Shown here: positions 8,176 through 15,492 of the stretch, in pieces
Numbering within the stretch: the stretch's first letter is position 1
Layout of the letters: each line of letters begins with the position of its first letter
NCBI RefSeq assembly: GCF_051124815.1
Contig: NZ_CP118485.1
Location: forward strand, 1,736,001-1,800,000
DNA length: 64,000 bases
Source of the DNA: Azospirillum sp051124815
Lineage (GTDB): Bacteria > Pseudomonadota > Alphaproteobacteria > Azospirillales > Azospirillaceae
Direction: 5' to 3'
The notes under the pieces: generated by a model
Told to the model about the DNA's origin: nothing
What the model saw: only the letters and a program-made list of their open reading frames with translations
The model's database searches: none
Translations under genes and position numbers: made by a program

Positions 8176-9306
8176 ATGCCAACGGCATTGCTGGTTTCCT
8201 CCGCGATGTATCGTTACGGCACCGCCAGGATGCCGGCCGCGCTGAAAGCGGCAGGATTTCGCGTCTTCGCCATCTGCCCCCGGAATTCACTGCTCGAGTT
8301 CAGCGACCATGTCGACGGCAGGTACCCTTTCGCCCCGGGAATGCCGGCCGACGACCTGACGGTCACCGCCGCGCGCGCGGCGGCGCAGTTGGGTGCGGAC
8401 ATCGTCATCGGGTGCGAGGAAAGCGCTGTCCGGGTGCTCGGCTTGGCCGGCCAGCTGCTCGAACGGCTGGCGGGGGACAGCGCCGATGCACGCAGGCTGC
8501 GCTTTCTCCAGGGCTGGTACGGCGACGTTTGTTGGGAAGAGGCGCGCTCGCGCTGCGTGGAACTCGCGGCGGAAGCCGGCATTCGGACGCCACGTCAGGT
8601 CCCGGTCGATCCACGGCGCCTCGCCTCAAACGATCTGTCCGGACTCGGCGCGCCGCTTCTGCTGAAATACGACGGCAGTTCCGCCGGCCGCGGGGTTTTC
8701 CTGGCATCCGACGCCCGGCACGCGACCGATATGGTCGCAGAACTGGAACGGACCAACGCCTTTCCGGCCGGCCGGCAGGTCGTCGCGCAGGAGTTCGTGC
8801 GCGGGCGGGCAGCATCGGTATCGTTCTGCGCGCTGGACGGACGGATGCTGGAGGGCTTCGCCTATACCGTCCTGCAACACCAGCCGGCACCATTCGGCCC
8901 CGCCTCTGTGATCGAACTGGCTGACCTTCCGCAACTGATGGAAATGGCCCGCAGGATGGTGGAGCTGACGCGCTACTCCGGTTTCGGCGGCATCGACGCC
9001 ATCCTGCCGGAGGACGGCGGCCCTCCCGTTTTCCTGGAGTTCAACGCCCGCCCAACCCAGACCACCCATCTCGGCAATCTGGCGGGCAGCGACCTGTGCC
9101 GGGCGATGGCGTGTGCACTGGAGGGCCGGCCCTATGAAGGCGTGTTCGGCCGGGCCTCCGGCAAGACGGTTGCCCTGTTCCCGGCAGAATGGGCCCGCGA
9201 TGCCAACAGCAGCTATCTGACCGCGGCCCACCATGACGTGCCTTGGACCGAACGGCGGATCACCGCGGCGATCCTGAGCATAACGCCGCAGTTGCACCCG
9301 GCCTGA
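8176..9306 (+). CDS. ATP-grasp domain carboxylate-amine ligase-like protein
   Basis: The 376-residue product has an N-terminal Rossmann-like preATP domain with an early ALLVSSAMYRYGTARMPAAL motif, and an ATP-grasp fold from about residue 115. Visible family elements are LLKYDGSSAGRGVFLAS (about 165-181, lysine plus glycine-rich loop), the acidic VVAQEFVRG segment, and the metal-binding end FGGIDAILPEDGGPPVFLEFNARPTQTTH (FLEFNARP contributes the Glu and Asn that bind Mg). It probably ligates a carboxylate to an amine or thiol, but the substrates are unknown and no biosynthetic neighbour helps. A GAAGG site precedes the ATG. Confidence 0.7.
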   Translation: MPTALLVSSAMYRYGTARMPAALKAAGFRVFAICPRNSLLEFSDHVDGRYPFAPGMPADDLTVTAARAAAQLGADIVIGCEESAVRVLGLAGQLLERLAGDSADARRLRFLQGWYGDVCWEEARSRCVELAAEAGIRTPRQVPVDPRRLASNDLSGLGAPLLLKYDGSSAGRGVFLASDARHATDMVAELERTNAFPAGRQVVAQEFVRGRAASVSFCALDGRMLEGFAYTVLQHQPAPFGPASVIELADLPQLMEMARRMVELTRYSGFGGIDAILPEDGGPPVFLEFNARPTQTTHLGNLAGSDLCRAMACALEGRPYEGVFGRASGKTVALFPAEWARDANSSYLTAAHHDVPWTERRITAAILSITPQLHPA

Positions 9307-9310
9307 CCGG

Positions 9311-9529
9311 TCATTGCGGCGGCTGGTCCAGCGACAGTTCGCCGGTAACCTCGTGCGTCAGGTCGATGCCGTCCACCGTCAGCACCATGCGGACCGGCAG
9401 GGTCTTCATCCCGTCCAGCTTGCCTTCCGCCAGCGCGCGGCCGACCGCCAGTTCGATCTCCCGCTGGGAGGTGACGCCGACCTGCTTGAGAAATTTGCGC
9501 AGGTCGAGGTTGAAGGTCTCGTTGTCCAT
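9311..9529 (-). CDS. DUF6494 family small protein
   Basis: The 72-residue product begins MDNETFNLDLRKFLKQVGVT, followed by SQREIELAV and a TLPVRMVLTVDGIDL strand, which I recognise as the DUF6494 type widespread in Proteobacteria. It has no transmembrane segment. The function is unknown. The stop is 4 bp from the end of the convergent ATP-grasp gene. Confidence 0.7.
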   Translation of the reverse strand: MDNETFNLDLRKFLKQVGVTSQREIELAVGRALAEGKLDGMKTLPVRMVLTVDGIDLTHEVTGELSLDQPPQ

Positions 9530-9616
9530 GTCCGGCCTCCGGGTTGGGAACCGCTGTCAAGCGTTCCGTTCCGAACCGCCGGGGAGTGGCGTTGGTTCCA
9601 TGGGGCAGCCCTGCCC

Positions 9617-9874
9617 CTATTCGGGCGGCGGTTCGCCGGGATGGAGCACGCCCGGCCCCCCGTCCTCCCGCGCGACCAGCAGCAGGCCGGCGGCGGTGAA
9701 GGCTGTGGCCAGCAGGGTTTCGGTGCTTCGGTGCAGGGCGTGGCGCCCCTTTTCGAAGTCGCGGATGGTCCCGCGGGAGACCGTCGCCCGTTCGGCAAGC
9801 TCCTCCTGCGTCCAGTCCAGGAAGCCGCGGGCCGCACGGCACAGCCCCGGAGTCAAAACACCTTTCGTAAGCAT
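9617..9874 (-). CDS. Short XRE-type helix-turn-helix regulator
   Basis: The start at 9874 is chosen because GGGGAAAAAT precedes the ATG and the product then begins at the HTH fold; an open extension to 9964 looks non-coding. The 85-residue protein carries a Cro/C1-type HTH: LDWTQEELAERATVSRGTIR followed by DFEKGRHALHRST (about residues 18-52). It is essentially a DNA-binding domain with a short tail. No target or partner gene is evident; it could autoregulate or control the divergent antiporter gene. Confidence 0.72.
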   Translation of the reverse strand: MLTKGVLTPGLCRAARGFLDWTQEELAERATVSRGTIRDFEKGRHALHRSTETLLATAFTAAGLLLVAREDGGPGVLHPGEPPPE

Positions 9875-9999
9875 ATTTTTCCCCGGAAAAGCTCGGCCAT
9901 AAGCGTTGAAGTTGACCATTTCCACCACAATATGAGCACGACCATCCCGGAATCCAAGTTCCATCCGCGCCCTTCCCCTGCCGCCGGAGACGCCGCCGC

Positions 10000-11691
10000 A
10001 TGCCCCATCATGTTCCCCTGATCGCCACCATGGTGGCTGCCATCGTCCTGGCCTTCGTCTTCGGCGCCTTGGCCCACCGGCTGCGCCTGTCGCCGCTGGT
10101 GGGATATCTTCTGGCCGGCGTCGCCATCGGCCCGTTCACCCCGGGCTTCGTCGGCGACATGCAGCTGGCCTCTCAGCTGGCGGAGATCGGGGTGATCCTG
10201 CTGATGTTCGGCGTGGGTCTGCATTTCTCGCTGGACGACCTGATGAAGGTGCGGGCGATCGCGGTGCCCGGCGCGGTGGTGCAGATCGCCATCGCAACGG
10301 CGATGGGCTGGGGATTGGCCAGTTTTCTCGGCTGGAGCCTGGCGGCCGGGCTGGTGTTCGGGCTGGCACTGTCGGTGGCGAGCACGGTGGTGCTGCTGCG
10401 CGCGCTGGAGCAGTTGAACCTGTTCCGCACCGAACGCGGGCGGATCGCCATCGGCTGGCTGATCGTCGAGGATCTGGCGATGGTGCTGGCGCTGGTGCTG
10501 TTGCCGCCGGTGGCCCGCATGCTGGAAAGCGGCGGCGGGATGGACGGCGAGGTGCTGTTGTCGCTGGCGTGGACGCTGGGGAAGGTGGCGCTGTTCGTCG
10601 CCCTGATGCTGGTCGGCGGCCGGCGGGTCGTGCCCTGGGTGCTGGAGCGCATCGCCCGCACCGGCTCGCGCGAGCTGTTCACCCTCTGCGTGCTGGCCCT
10701 GGCGCTCGGCATCGCCTATGGCTCCGCCACCCTGTTCAGCGTGTCCTTCGCGCTGGGCGCCTTCTTCGCCGGAATGGTGCTGAACGAATCCGACCTCAGC
10801 CACCGCGCGGCGGAACAGACCCTTCCCCTGCAGGACGCCTTCGCCGTGCTGTTCTTCGTGTCGGTCGGCATGCTGTTCGACCCGGCGGTGCTGACGCGGT
10901 CGCCCTGGGCGGTGCTGGCGACGCTGGCGATCATCCTGCTGGGCAAGTCGGCGGCGGCTTTCGGTCTGGTCCTGCTGTTCCGCTATCCGCTGCGCACGGC
11001 GGTGACGGTGGCGGTCAGTCTGGCGCAGATCGGCGAATTCTCCTTCATCCTGGTGGCGCTGGGCATGCAGCTCGGCATCCTGCCGGAAGAGGGCCAGGGG
11101 CTGATCCTGGCGGGCGCACTGCTGTCGATCACCGCCAACCCGCTGCTGTTCGCCGTGGTCCAGCGCCTGTTCCCGGACGAGGCGGAGCCGCTGCCTCCAG
11201 CCGACACCGCGCCGGAACTGCGCGATTACCAGGCCTTGAGCGGCCATGTCATCGTCGTCGGCCATGGGCGGGTCGGCCGCTACGTCACGCAGGCCCTGCT
11301 GGCGGAAGACCGGCCGCTGGTGGTGATCGACCTTCAGCGCGAACGGGTGAAGACCCTTCAGGCGGCGGGCGTGCGGGCGATCTACGGCAATGCCAACGCC
11401 GCCGGAATTCTGGAGCGCGCCGGGGTGCAGGGCGCCTCGCTGCTGCTGGTCACGGTTCCCGACGCGCTGGAGGGCGGCGGCGTCGTCCAGCAGGCCCGAT
11501 CGGTGAATCCGTCCGTCGCCATCGCCGCCCGCGCCCACAGCGACGAGGCGGTGGCCCATCTCGACCGCACCGGCGCCGACGCCGTCTTCATGGGCGAACG
11601 CGAGATCGCCCGGCGGATGCTCGACTATGCCGGCAGCGCCGCCGGTGATGGGGATGGTGCGGATGGAGCAGGAGTGCTGGCGGCGACCTGA
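10000..11691 (+). CDS. CPA2 cation:proton antiporter, YbaL/KefB type
   Basis: The 563-residue inner-membrane protein has about twelve transmembrane helices (residues 5-390), beginning with the family sequence LSPLVGYLLAGVAIGPFTPG, and a cytosolic TrkA-N (RCK) domain from about 415 with the nucleotide-binding motif VIVVGHGRVGRYV and the acidic VVID strand end. Such antiporters exchange K+ or Na+ for protons and are gated by NAD(H) or thiol adducts. YbaL-like is the best match; the glutathione-gating KefF partner is absent nearby. A strong hairpin follows. Confidence 0.88.
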   Translation: MPHHVPLIATMVAAIVLAFVFGALAHRLRLSPLVGYLLAGVAIGPFTPGFVGDMQLASQLAEIGVILLMFGVGLHFSLDDLMKVRAIAVPGAVVQIAIATAMGWGLASFLGWSLAAGLVFGLALSVASTVVLLRALEQLNLFRTERGRIAIGWLIVEDLAMVLALVLLPPVARMLESGGGMDGEVLLSLAWTLGKVALFVALMLVGGRRVVPWVLERIARTGSRELFTLCVLALALGIAYGSATLFSVSFALGAFFAGMVLNESDLSHRAAEQTLPLQDAFAVLFFVSVGMLFDPAVLTRSPWAVLATLAIILLGKSAAAFGLVLLFRYPLRTAVTVAVSLAQIGEFSFILVALGMQLGILPEEGQGLILAGALLSITANPLLFAVVQRLFPDEAEPLPPADTAPELRDYQALSGHVIVVGHGRVGRYVTQALLAEDRPLVVIDLQRERVKTLQAAGVRAIYGNANAAGILERAGVQGASLLLVTVPDALEGGGVVQQARSVNPSVAIAARAHSDEAVAHLDRTGADAVFMGEREIARRMLDYAGSAAGDGDGADGAGVLAAT

Positions 11692-11698
11692 AACGACG

Positions 11699-11725
11699 AA
11701 AGCGCCGGTCGGGGACCGGCGCTTT
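11699..11725. terminator. Hairpin between antiporter gene and dksA
   Basis: AAAGCGCCGGTC-GGG-GACCGGCGCTTT is a perfect 12-bp stem, 7 bp after the antiporter stop. Its A-rich and T-rich flanks would let it work for both convergent genes. Confidence 0.75.
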
Positions 11726-11820
11726 CCAATCAGTCGGTGCGGCCTCCGGCGAAACACAGGCCGCCTCGCCCCGGCGACAGGCGCCGGGAAGACCGTGACC
11801 TGCCGGAAGACGGCGCGGCG

Positions 11821-12240
11821 TCAGTCGTCGCGCTGGGTCCGTTCCATCCGCTCGTGACGCTCCTGGGCCTCCAGGCTCAGCGTCGCGATCGGACGGGCAT
11901 CCAGCCGGCGCACGGAGATGGGATCGCCCGTCTCCTCGCAATAGCCGTAGCTGCCGTCGACCAGACGCTCCAGCGCGGCGTCGATCTTGGAGATCAGCTT
12001 GCGTTCTCGGTCACGGGTGCGCAGTTCCAGCGCGCGGTCGGTCTCAGCCGAGGCGCGGTCGGCGATATCCGGTTCCTGGATACCGCCTTCCTGGAGGCTG
12101 TTCAGCGTGCCGGTCGATTCCGCAAGAAGCTCCGCGCGCCAGCGCAGCAGCTTCTGGCGGAAATACTCCCGCATGATCGGGTTCATGAACTCCTCGTCTT
12201 CCGACGGGGAATAGTTCTGGGGCAGAAGCGGCGACGTCAT
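11821..12240 (-). CDS. dksA: RNA polymerase-binding transcription factor DksA
   Basis: DksA binds the RNA polymerase secondary channel and, with ppGpp, mediates the stringent response. The 139-residue product (start at MTSPLLPQNY; a longer open frame upstream is not convincing) contains the coiled-coil DRASAETDRALELRTRDRER, whose tip keeps the catalytic D-x2-D/A-x-A pattern. The C-terminal zinc-finger fold YGYCEETGDPISVRRLDARP retains only one of the four cysteines of E. coli DksA (C, T, S, A). This is common in alphaproteobacterial DksA and suggests zinc-independent folding. Confidence 0.9.
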   Translation of the reverse strand: MTSPLLPQNYSPSEDEEFMNPIMREYFRQKLLRWRAELLAESTGTLNSLQEGGIQEPDIADRASAETDRALELRTRDRERKLISKIDAALERLVDGSYGYCEETGDPISVRRLDARPIATLSLEAQERHERMERTQRDD

Positions 12241-12512
12241 CCGAAAGCATCCAGCGAAAAAGGGGTGATCCGGGCGGCGCGGAGTATAGGCACGCCACGG
12301 CGGGACCGCAACCCATTGGTTCGCCCCTAAAACGACCAAACAAGCCCTTGGAATAAAAAAGATTTGTCAGAGTGGCACATTGGCCGCGCCGTACCGCTAC
12401 CCCATCGGGGCATGTGACCCGTCGGTCATGGCGCCACGGGTCGGGCCGCGCCCTGCCCCGCCAGACTGCCGGCGGACGGCCACGGGGCATCGGCCCAACT
12501 GCTCCCGAGGAG

Positions 12513-12938
12513 TCAGGAGGTCAGCTTCGCCAATTCGACCTGCGCCCGCAGATCGATTTCATCCAGGATTTCGGCCAGACCGGGATCGTCGACCTGGGCG
12601 CGGCGCGTCTGCACCACCTTCGCCAGATCGACCAGCTTCTGCATGGACAGGGTACCGGACAGCAGGCCGTGCTGGATTTCCTCCAGCCGGTCGAGCATCT
12701 CTTCCGCCCGCATCTTGCCGCGCGACGCACGCGCGGTGGCGTCGTCGGTCGCATCGACCTCCTGCAGGGCCAGCACGCCCGAAACCCCGGCGGTGGCGGC
12801 GGTGCCGCTGACGCCGTGGGCGGATCCCGCCTCCCCCACCAATTGCTTGGAGAATGCGGCGCCGGACGAGCCTTCGGACTTGCCGGTGCGGCGTACCGAA
12901 CCGCTGCCGCGTATGTTACCGGAGCCTTCGACTTTCAT
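12513..12938 (-). CDS. fliX: Class II flagellar assembly regulator FliX
   Basis: FliX links basal-body assembly to transcription by controlling the sigma-54 activator FlbD in Caulobacter. The 141-residue product starts MKVEGSGNIRGSGSVRRTGK, as usual for FliX, and has the C-terminal helical domain MLDRLEEIQHGLLSGTL plus DPGLAEILDEIDLRAQVELAKL. It is divergent from flgI, the same arrangement as in Caulobacter. A CtrA-like box and an FlbD-like palindrome lie in the 230-bp shared upstream region. Confidence 0.92.
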   Translation of the reverse strand: MKVEGSGNIRGSGSVRRTGKSEGSSGAAFSKQLVGEAGSAHGVSGTAATAGVSGVLALQEVDATDDATARASRGKMRAEEMLDRLEEIQHGLLSGTLSMQKLVDLAKVVQTRRAQVDDPGLAEILDEIDLRAQVELAKLTS

Positions 12939-12999
12939 GATCCGTGCAACCGTTTGCAGTAAAGGATGCGTAAACGCGCGCACTGTAGATGGACCAACC

Positions 13000-13014
13000 T
13001 TAACATCCGGTCAA
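13000..13014 (-). promoter_or_regulatory. CtrA-like box upstream of fliX
   Basis: TTAA-CATCCGG-TCAA matches the CtrA consensus TTAA-N7-TTAA with one mismatch and lies 62 bp before the fliX ATG. It is embedded in a perfect AACCTT/AAGGTT inverted repeat (12996-13018). The minus-strand TTGACC could also serve as a -35 element. Confidence 0.5.
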
Positions 13015-13029
13015 GGTTTGCCGCAATCG

Positions 13030-13042
13030 GGCAAAATTTGCC
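13030..13042. promoter_or_regulatory. FlbD-like (ftr) palindrome between fliX and flgI
   Basis: GGCAAAATTTGCC is a perfect GGCAAA-A-TTTGCC palindrome. Its centre (13036) is 84 bp upstream of the -24 GG of the flgI sigma-54 promoter and 98 bp upstream of fliX. FlbD binding is inferred from motif form, position and the adjacent fliX gene. Confidence 0.6.
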
Positions 13043-13117
13043 GGTCGGCTGTGACCGAAAGGCGCCATCTTTGGGCCGTTTTTCAGGACAAGCACGGATT
13101 GCCGCCGTTTTCCGCGT

Positions 13118-13134
13118 CTGGCACGGCGTTTGTA
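13118..13134 (+). promoter_or_regulatory. Sigma-54 promoter of flgI-flgJ-flgN
   Basis: CTGGCACG-GCGT-TTGTA matches the sigma-54 consensus, with GG at 13120-13121 and GT instead of GC at the -12 position, spaced by ten bases. Predicted start of transcription is near 13145, about 24 bp before the flgI ATG, with an AGGAG site between. Confidence 0.65.
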
Positions 13135-13168
13135 TAGGGATGGGCACGAGTTCAGGAGTGTCCGCGTC

Positions 13169-14311
13169 ATGCTTCCCACCGCCCTTCGCCTTCTGCGCCG
13201 CCGTGCCGTCCTGGCCGTGCTGACCGCCCTGCTGGCGTTCGGTGTCCCGGCCGCACCGGCACTGGCCGCGTCCGCCCGTATCAAGGACATCGTGGATGTC
13301 GAGGGCGTGCGCGACAACATGCTGATCGGCTATGGCCTCGTGGTGGGTCTGAACGGCACCGGCGACAGCCTGAACAACTCTCCCTTCACCGAGCAGAGCC
13401 TGACCGGCATGCTGGAGCGGATGGGCGTCAACACCCGCGGCACCAACCTGCGCACGAAGAACGTGGCGGCGGTGATGGTGACGGCGACGCTGGGTGCCTA
13501 TGCCGCCCAGGGGACGCGCATCGACGTGACGGTGTCGGCGATGGGCGACTCCAAGAGCCTGCTGGGCGGCACCCTGCTGGTCACCCCGATGATGGGCGCC
13601 GACGGCGAGGTCTATGCGGTGGCGCAGGGGCCGATCGCGGTGTCGGGCTTCACCGCCCAGGGCCAGGGGGCCAGCGTGACCCGCGGCGTGCCGACCTCCG
13701 GCCGCATCTCCTCCGGCGCCATCGTGGAGCGGGAAATCCAGTTCTCGCTGGCCGAACTGCCGGTGCTGCGGCTGTCCTTGCGCAATCCGGACTTCACCAC
13801 CGCCCAGCGGGTGGCGACCGCCATCAACATCCAGCTGCGCGGCAACCGCGCCCAGGCGACCGACCCGGCCTCCGTCCTCATCAACGTGCCGGAGACGCGC
13901 CGCGGCGACGTGGTCGGGCTGGTGACGGAGATCGAACAGCTGCGCATCACCCCCGATCAGGTCGCCCGCGTGGTGGTGGACGAGAAGTCCGGCGTGATCG
14001 TGATGGGAGAGAATGTCCGCATCTCCACCGTCGCCATCGCCCAGGGCAACCTGACCATCCGCATCACGGAAACCCCGCAGGTCAGCCAGCCCGGCCCGTT
14101 CAGCCAGGGCCAGACGGCGGTGGTGCCGCGCACCGACATCCAGGTCGACGAACAGTCCAACAACCGCCTCGCCGTGATGAATTCCGGGGTGACGCTGCAG
14201 GAGTTGGTACAGTCCTTGAATGCGCTTGGGGTGGGACCGCGGGACATGATCGCCATTCTCCAGTCGATCAAGGCCGCCGGCGCCCTGCAAGCCGAGATCG
14301 AGGTGATCTGA
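13169..14311 (+). CDS. flgI: Flagellar P-ring protein FlgI
   Basis: FlgI polymerises into the periplasmic P-ring around the rod. The ATG at 13169 is chosen over one at 13130 because AGGAG precedes it and the predicted sigma-54 start lies between them. The 380-residue product has a signal peptide (cleavage near ALA-AS, residue 33), the mature start ARIKDIVDVEGVRDN, the GYGLVVGLNGTGD motif and a C-terminal LNALGVGPRDMIAILQSIKA signature. The stop overlaps the next start by one base. Confidence 0.96.
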   Translation: MLPTALRLLRRRAVLAVLTALLAFGVPAAPALAASARIKDIVDVEGVRDNMLIGYGLVVGLNGTGDSLNNSPFTEQSLTGMLERMGVNTRGTNLRTKNVAAVMVTATLGAYAAQGTRIDVTVSAMGDSKSLLGGTLLVTPMMGADGEVYAVAQGPIAVSGFTAQGQGASVTRGVPTSGRISSGAIVEREIQFSLAELPVLRLSLRNPDFTTAQRVATAINIQLRGNRAQATDPASVLINVPETRRGDVVGLVTEIEQLRITPDQVARVVVDEKSGVIVMGENVRISTVAIAQGNLTIRITETPQVSQPGPFSQGQTAVVPRTDIQVDEQSNNRLAVMNSGVTLQELVQSLNALGVGPRDMIAILQSIKAAGALQAEIEVI

Positions 14312-14688
14312 TGTCCATGAGCCCCGCCCTTTCCGCCGCTTCGGCCCCGCGTAGCGCCTCGCTTGTCGAGCGCGCCCAGGCCGCAGGGTTCGGCGTGCGC
14401 ACCCTGGCAAAGATTTCCGATCTGGAGGCCAAGACCGACCCGGCAAAGCTTGCCCAGCTGCGCAAGTCCGCCAACGAGTTCGAGAGCCAGTTCGTGTCGC
14501 AGATGCTGAGCCCCATGTTCGAGGGGATCCAGAGCGACGAGACCTTCGGCGGCGGGCGCGGCGAGGAGATGTTCCGGCCGATGCTGGTCGAGCAGTTCGG
14601 CAAACAGATCACCCAGCGCGGCGGCTTCGGCATCGCCAAGCAGGTTTACGCAGAGCTTCTTCGCGCCCAGGAGGCCAGCCATGGATAA
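14311..14688 (+). CDS. flgJ: Rod-binding protein, FlgJ N-terminal type
   Basis: The 125-residue product corresponds to the rod-capping N-terminal half of FlgJ only (LRKSANEFESQFVSQML then EEMFRPMLVEQFGKQI), without the muramidase half found in gammaproteobacteria. This single-domain form is normal in alphaproteobacteria. It caps the growing rod. A GAGGTG site lies 5 bases before the ATG. The gene is coupled to flgI (1-base overlap) and overlaps the next gene by 8 bp. Confidence 0.88.
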   Translation: MSMSPALSAASAPRSASLVERAQAAGFGVRTLAKISDLEAKTDPAKLAQLRKSANEFESQFVSQMLSPMFEGIQSDETFGGGRGEEMFRPMLVEQFGKQITQRGGFGIAKQVYAELLRAQEASHG

Positions 14689-15190
14689 GGTCGACGTCCG
14701 TTTCCCCCAGCCGGCCAAGCCGGCGGCCAACCTGCCGAAGAACGCACAGGAACGCGCGGTGGCGCTGGTCGAGCTGATGGGCCGCCTGACCGCCCTGCTG
14801 GAGCGCGAGGCCGCCGCCGTCCGTGCCCGCCGCCCGGCCAAGGAGCTGGCTCAGATCGCCAAGGACAAACAGCCGATGACGCTGGTCTATGAAGAAATCA
14901 GCCGCCTGCTGCGCGTCGACCGCGACGGGTTGATGGGCTTGCCGCAGGAGCTGAAGACCGCGCTGAAGGATGCGACCGGCAAGCTCTATGCCGCCACCGC
15001 CGACAATGCGGAGGCCCTGCGGATCGGCGGCGAGGCGCAGAAGGTGATGGTCGACACCGTCGTCGGCGTCATCACCCGCCAGCAGAAGGCGCCGACCACC
15101 GCCTATGCCGCCCACATGGGCGGGGGCCGCGGCTATTCCCCGCCGCCCAGCGGGCCGCGCACCTCGGCGGCGCTGAACACCCGGCTCTGA
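14681..15190 (+). CDS. FlgN-like flagellar export chaperone
   Basis: The 169-residue, mainly helical product has a central region (about residues 22-120) resembling FlgN: AVALVELMGRLTALLEREAA with a following YEEISRLLRVDRDGL segment, and a Pro/Gly-rich tail. FlgN chaperones the hook-filament junction proteins FlgK and FlgL before export. Identification rests on fold type and operon position after flgI-flgJ; the equivalent Caulobacter protein is FlbY. An AGGAGG site lies 6 bases before the ATG. A strong terminator follows 41 bp after the stop. Confidence 0.7.
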   Translation: MDKVDVRFPQPAKPAANLPKNAQERAVALVELMGRLTALLEREAAAVRARRPAKELAQIAKDKQPMTLVYEEISRLLRVDRDGLMGLPQELKTALKDATGKLYAATADNAEALRIGGEAQKVMVDTVVGVITRQQKAPTTAYAAHMGGGRGYSPPPSGPRTSAALNTRL

Positions 15191-15231
15191 TCCGAACAGC
15201 CTTCATCCGTGACTGCCGAGATTTTTCGGAC

Positions 15232-15262
15232 GGCCGCCTCTCTCCACAGGGGCGGCCTTTTT
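15232..15262 (+). terminator. Rho-independent terminator after flgN
   Basis: GGCCGCC (15232-15238) pairs with GGCGGCC (15251-15257) and is followed directly by TTTTTCTTT. It closes the flgI-flgJ-flgN operon. Confidence 0.85.
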
Positions 15263-15335
15263 CTTTCCGGGCCTTCCCCCTTTGGGATCGGGCTCGTTGG
15301 TATCGGGCCGTTGCGGCAAGAAAGGCCCCGCACCC

Positions 15336-15348
15336 GGCGGAAATTGCC
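15336..15348. promoter_or_regulatory. FlbD-like palindrome upstream of fliK
   Basis: GGCGGAAATTGCC keeps the GGC-N7-GCC frame of the flgF and flgI palindromes, and with flanks reads CCGGC-N7-GCCGG. Its centre (15342) is 82 bp upstream of the -24 GG. The following TTGCCGGTCGG is identical to the sequence at the flgI palindrome. Confidence 0.5.
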
Positions 15349-15421
15349 GGTCGGGCCTGCGCCATGGGGCGGGAACTGCCGCCCCGCACCGCTTGGAGAG
15401 CCCGATAGCCCAGTATCCAGA

Positions 15422-15438
15422 CTGGCCCGCCTGTTGCA
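15422..15438 (+). promoter_or_regulatory. Sigma-54 promoter of fliK-flgD
   Basis: CTGGCCCG-CCTG-TTGCA has GG at 15424-15425 and GC at 15436-15437 with ten bases between them, a near-perfect match to the consensus. Predicted start is near 15449, 44 bp before fliK. Confidence 0.8.
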
Positions 15439-15492
15439 TTGAACCCTCCGCATCGCCGTCGGTGCGTTCCGCCGTCCCTGAGAGGCCGTTCC

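Larger units (their letters stand above)
15191..15492. other. flgN-fliK intergenic region
   Basis: This 302-bp stretch has no gene. It holds the flgN terminator, an FlbD-like palindrome, a CCATGGGGCGGGAAC box (15362-15376) shared with the flgF promoter region, and the fliK sigma-54 promoter. Confidence 0.7.

Noticed and set aside
9853..11757. A 634-codon minus-strand frame opposite the CPA2 antiporter
   Set aside because: It is His/Gln/Arg-rich low-complexity antisense translation; the plus-strand antiporter has clear helices and an RCK domain.
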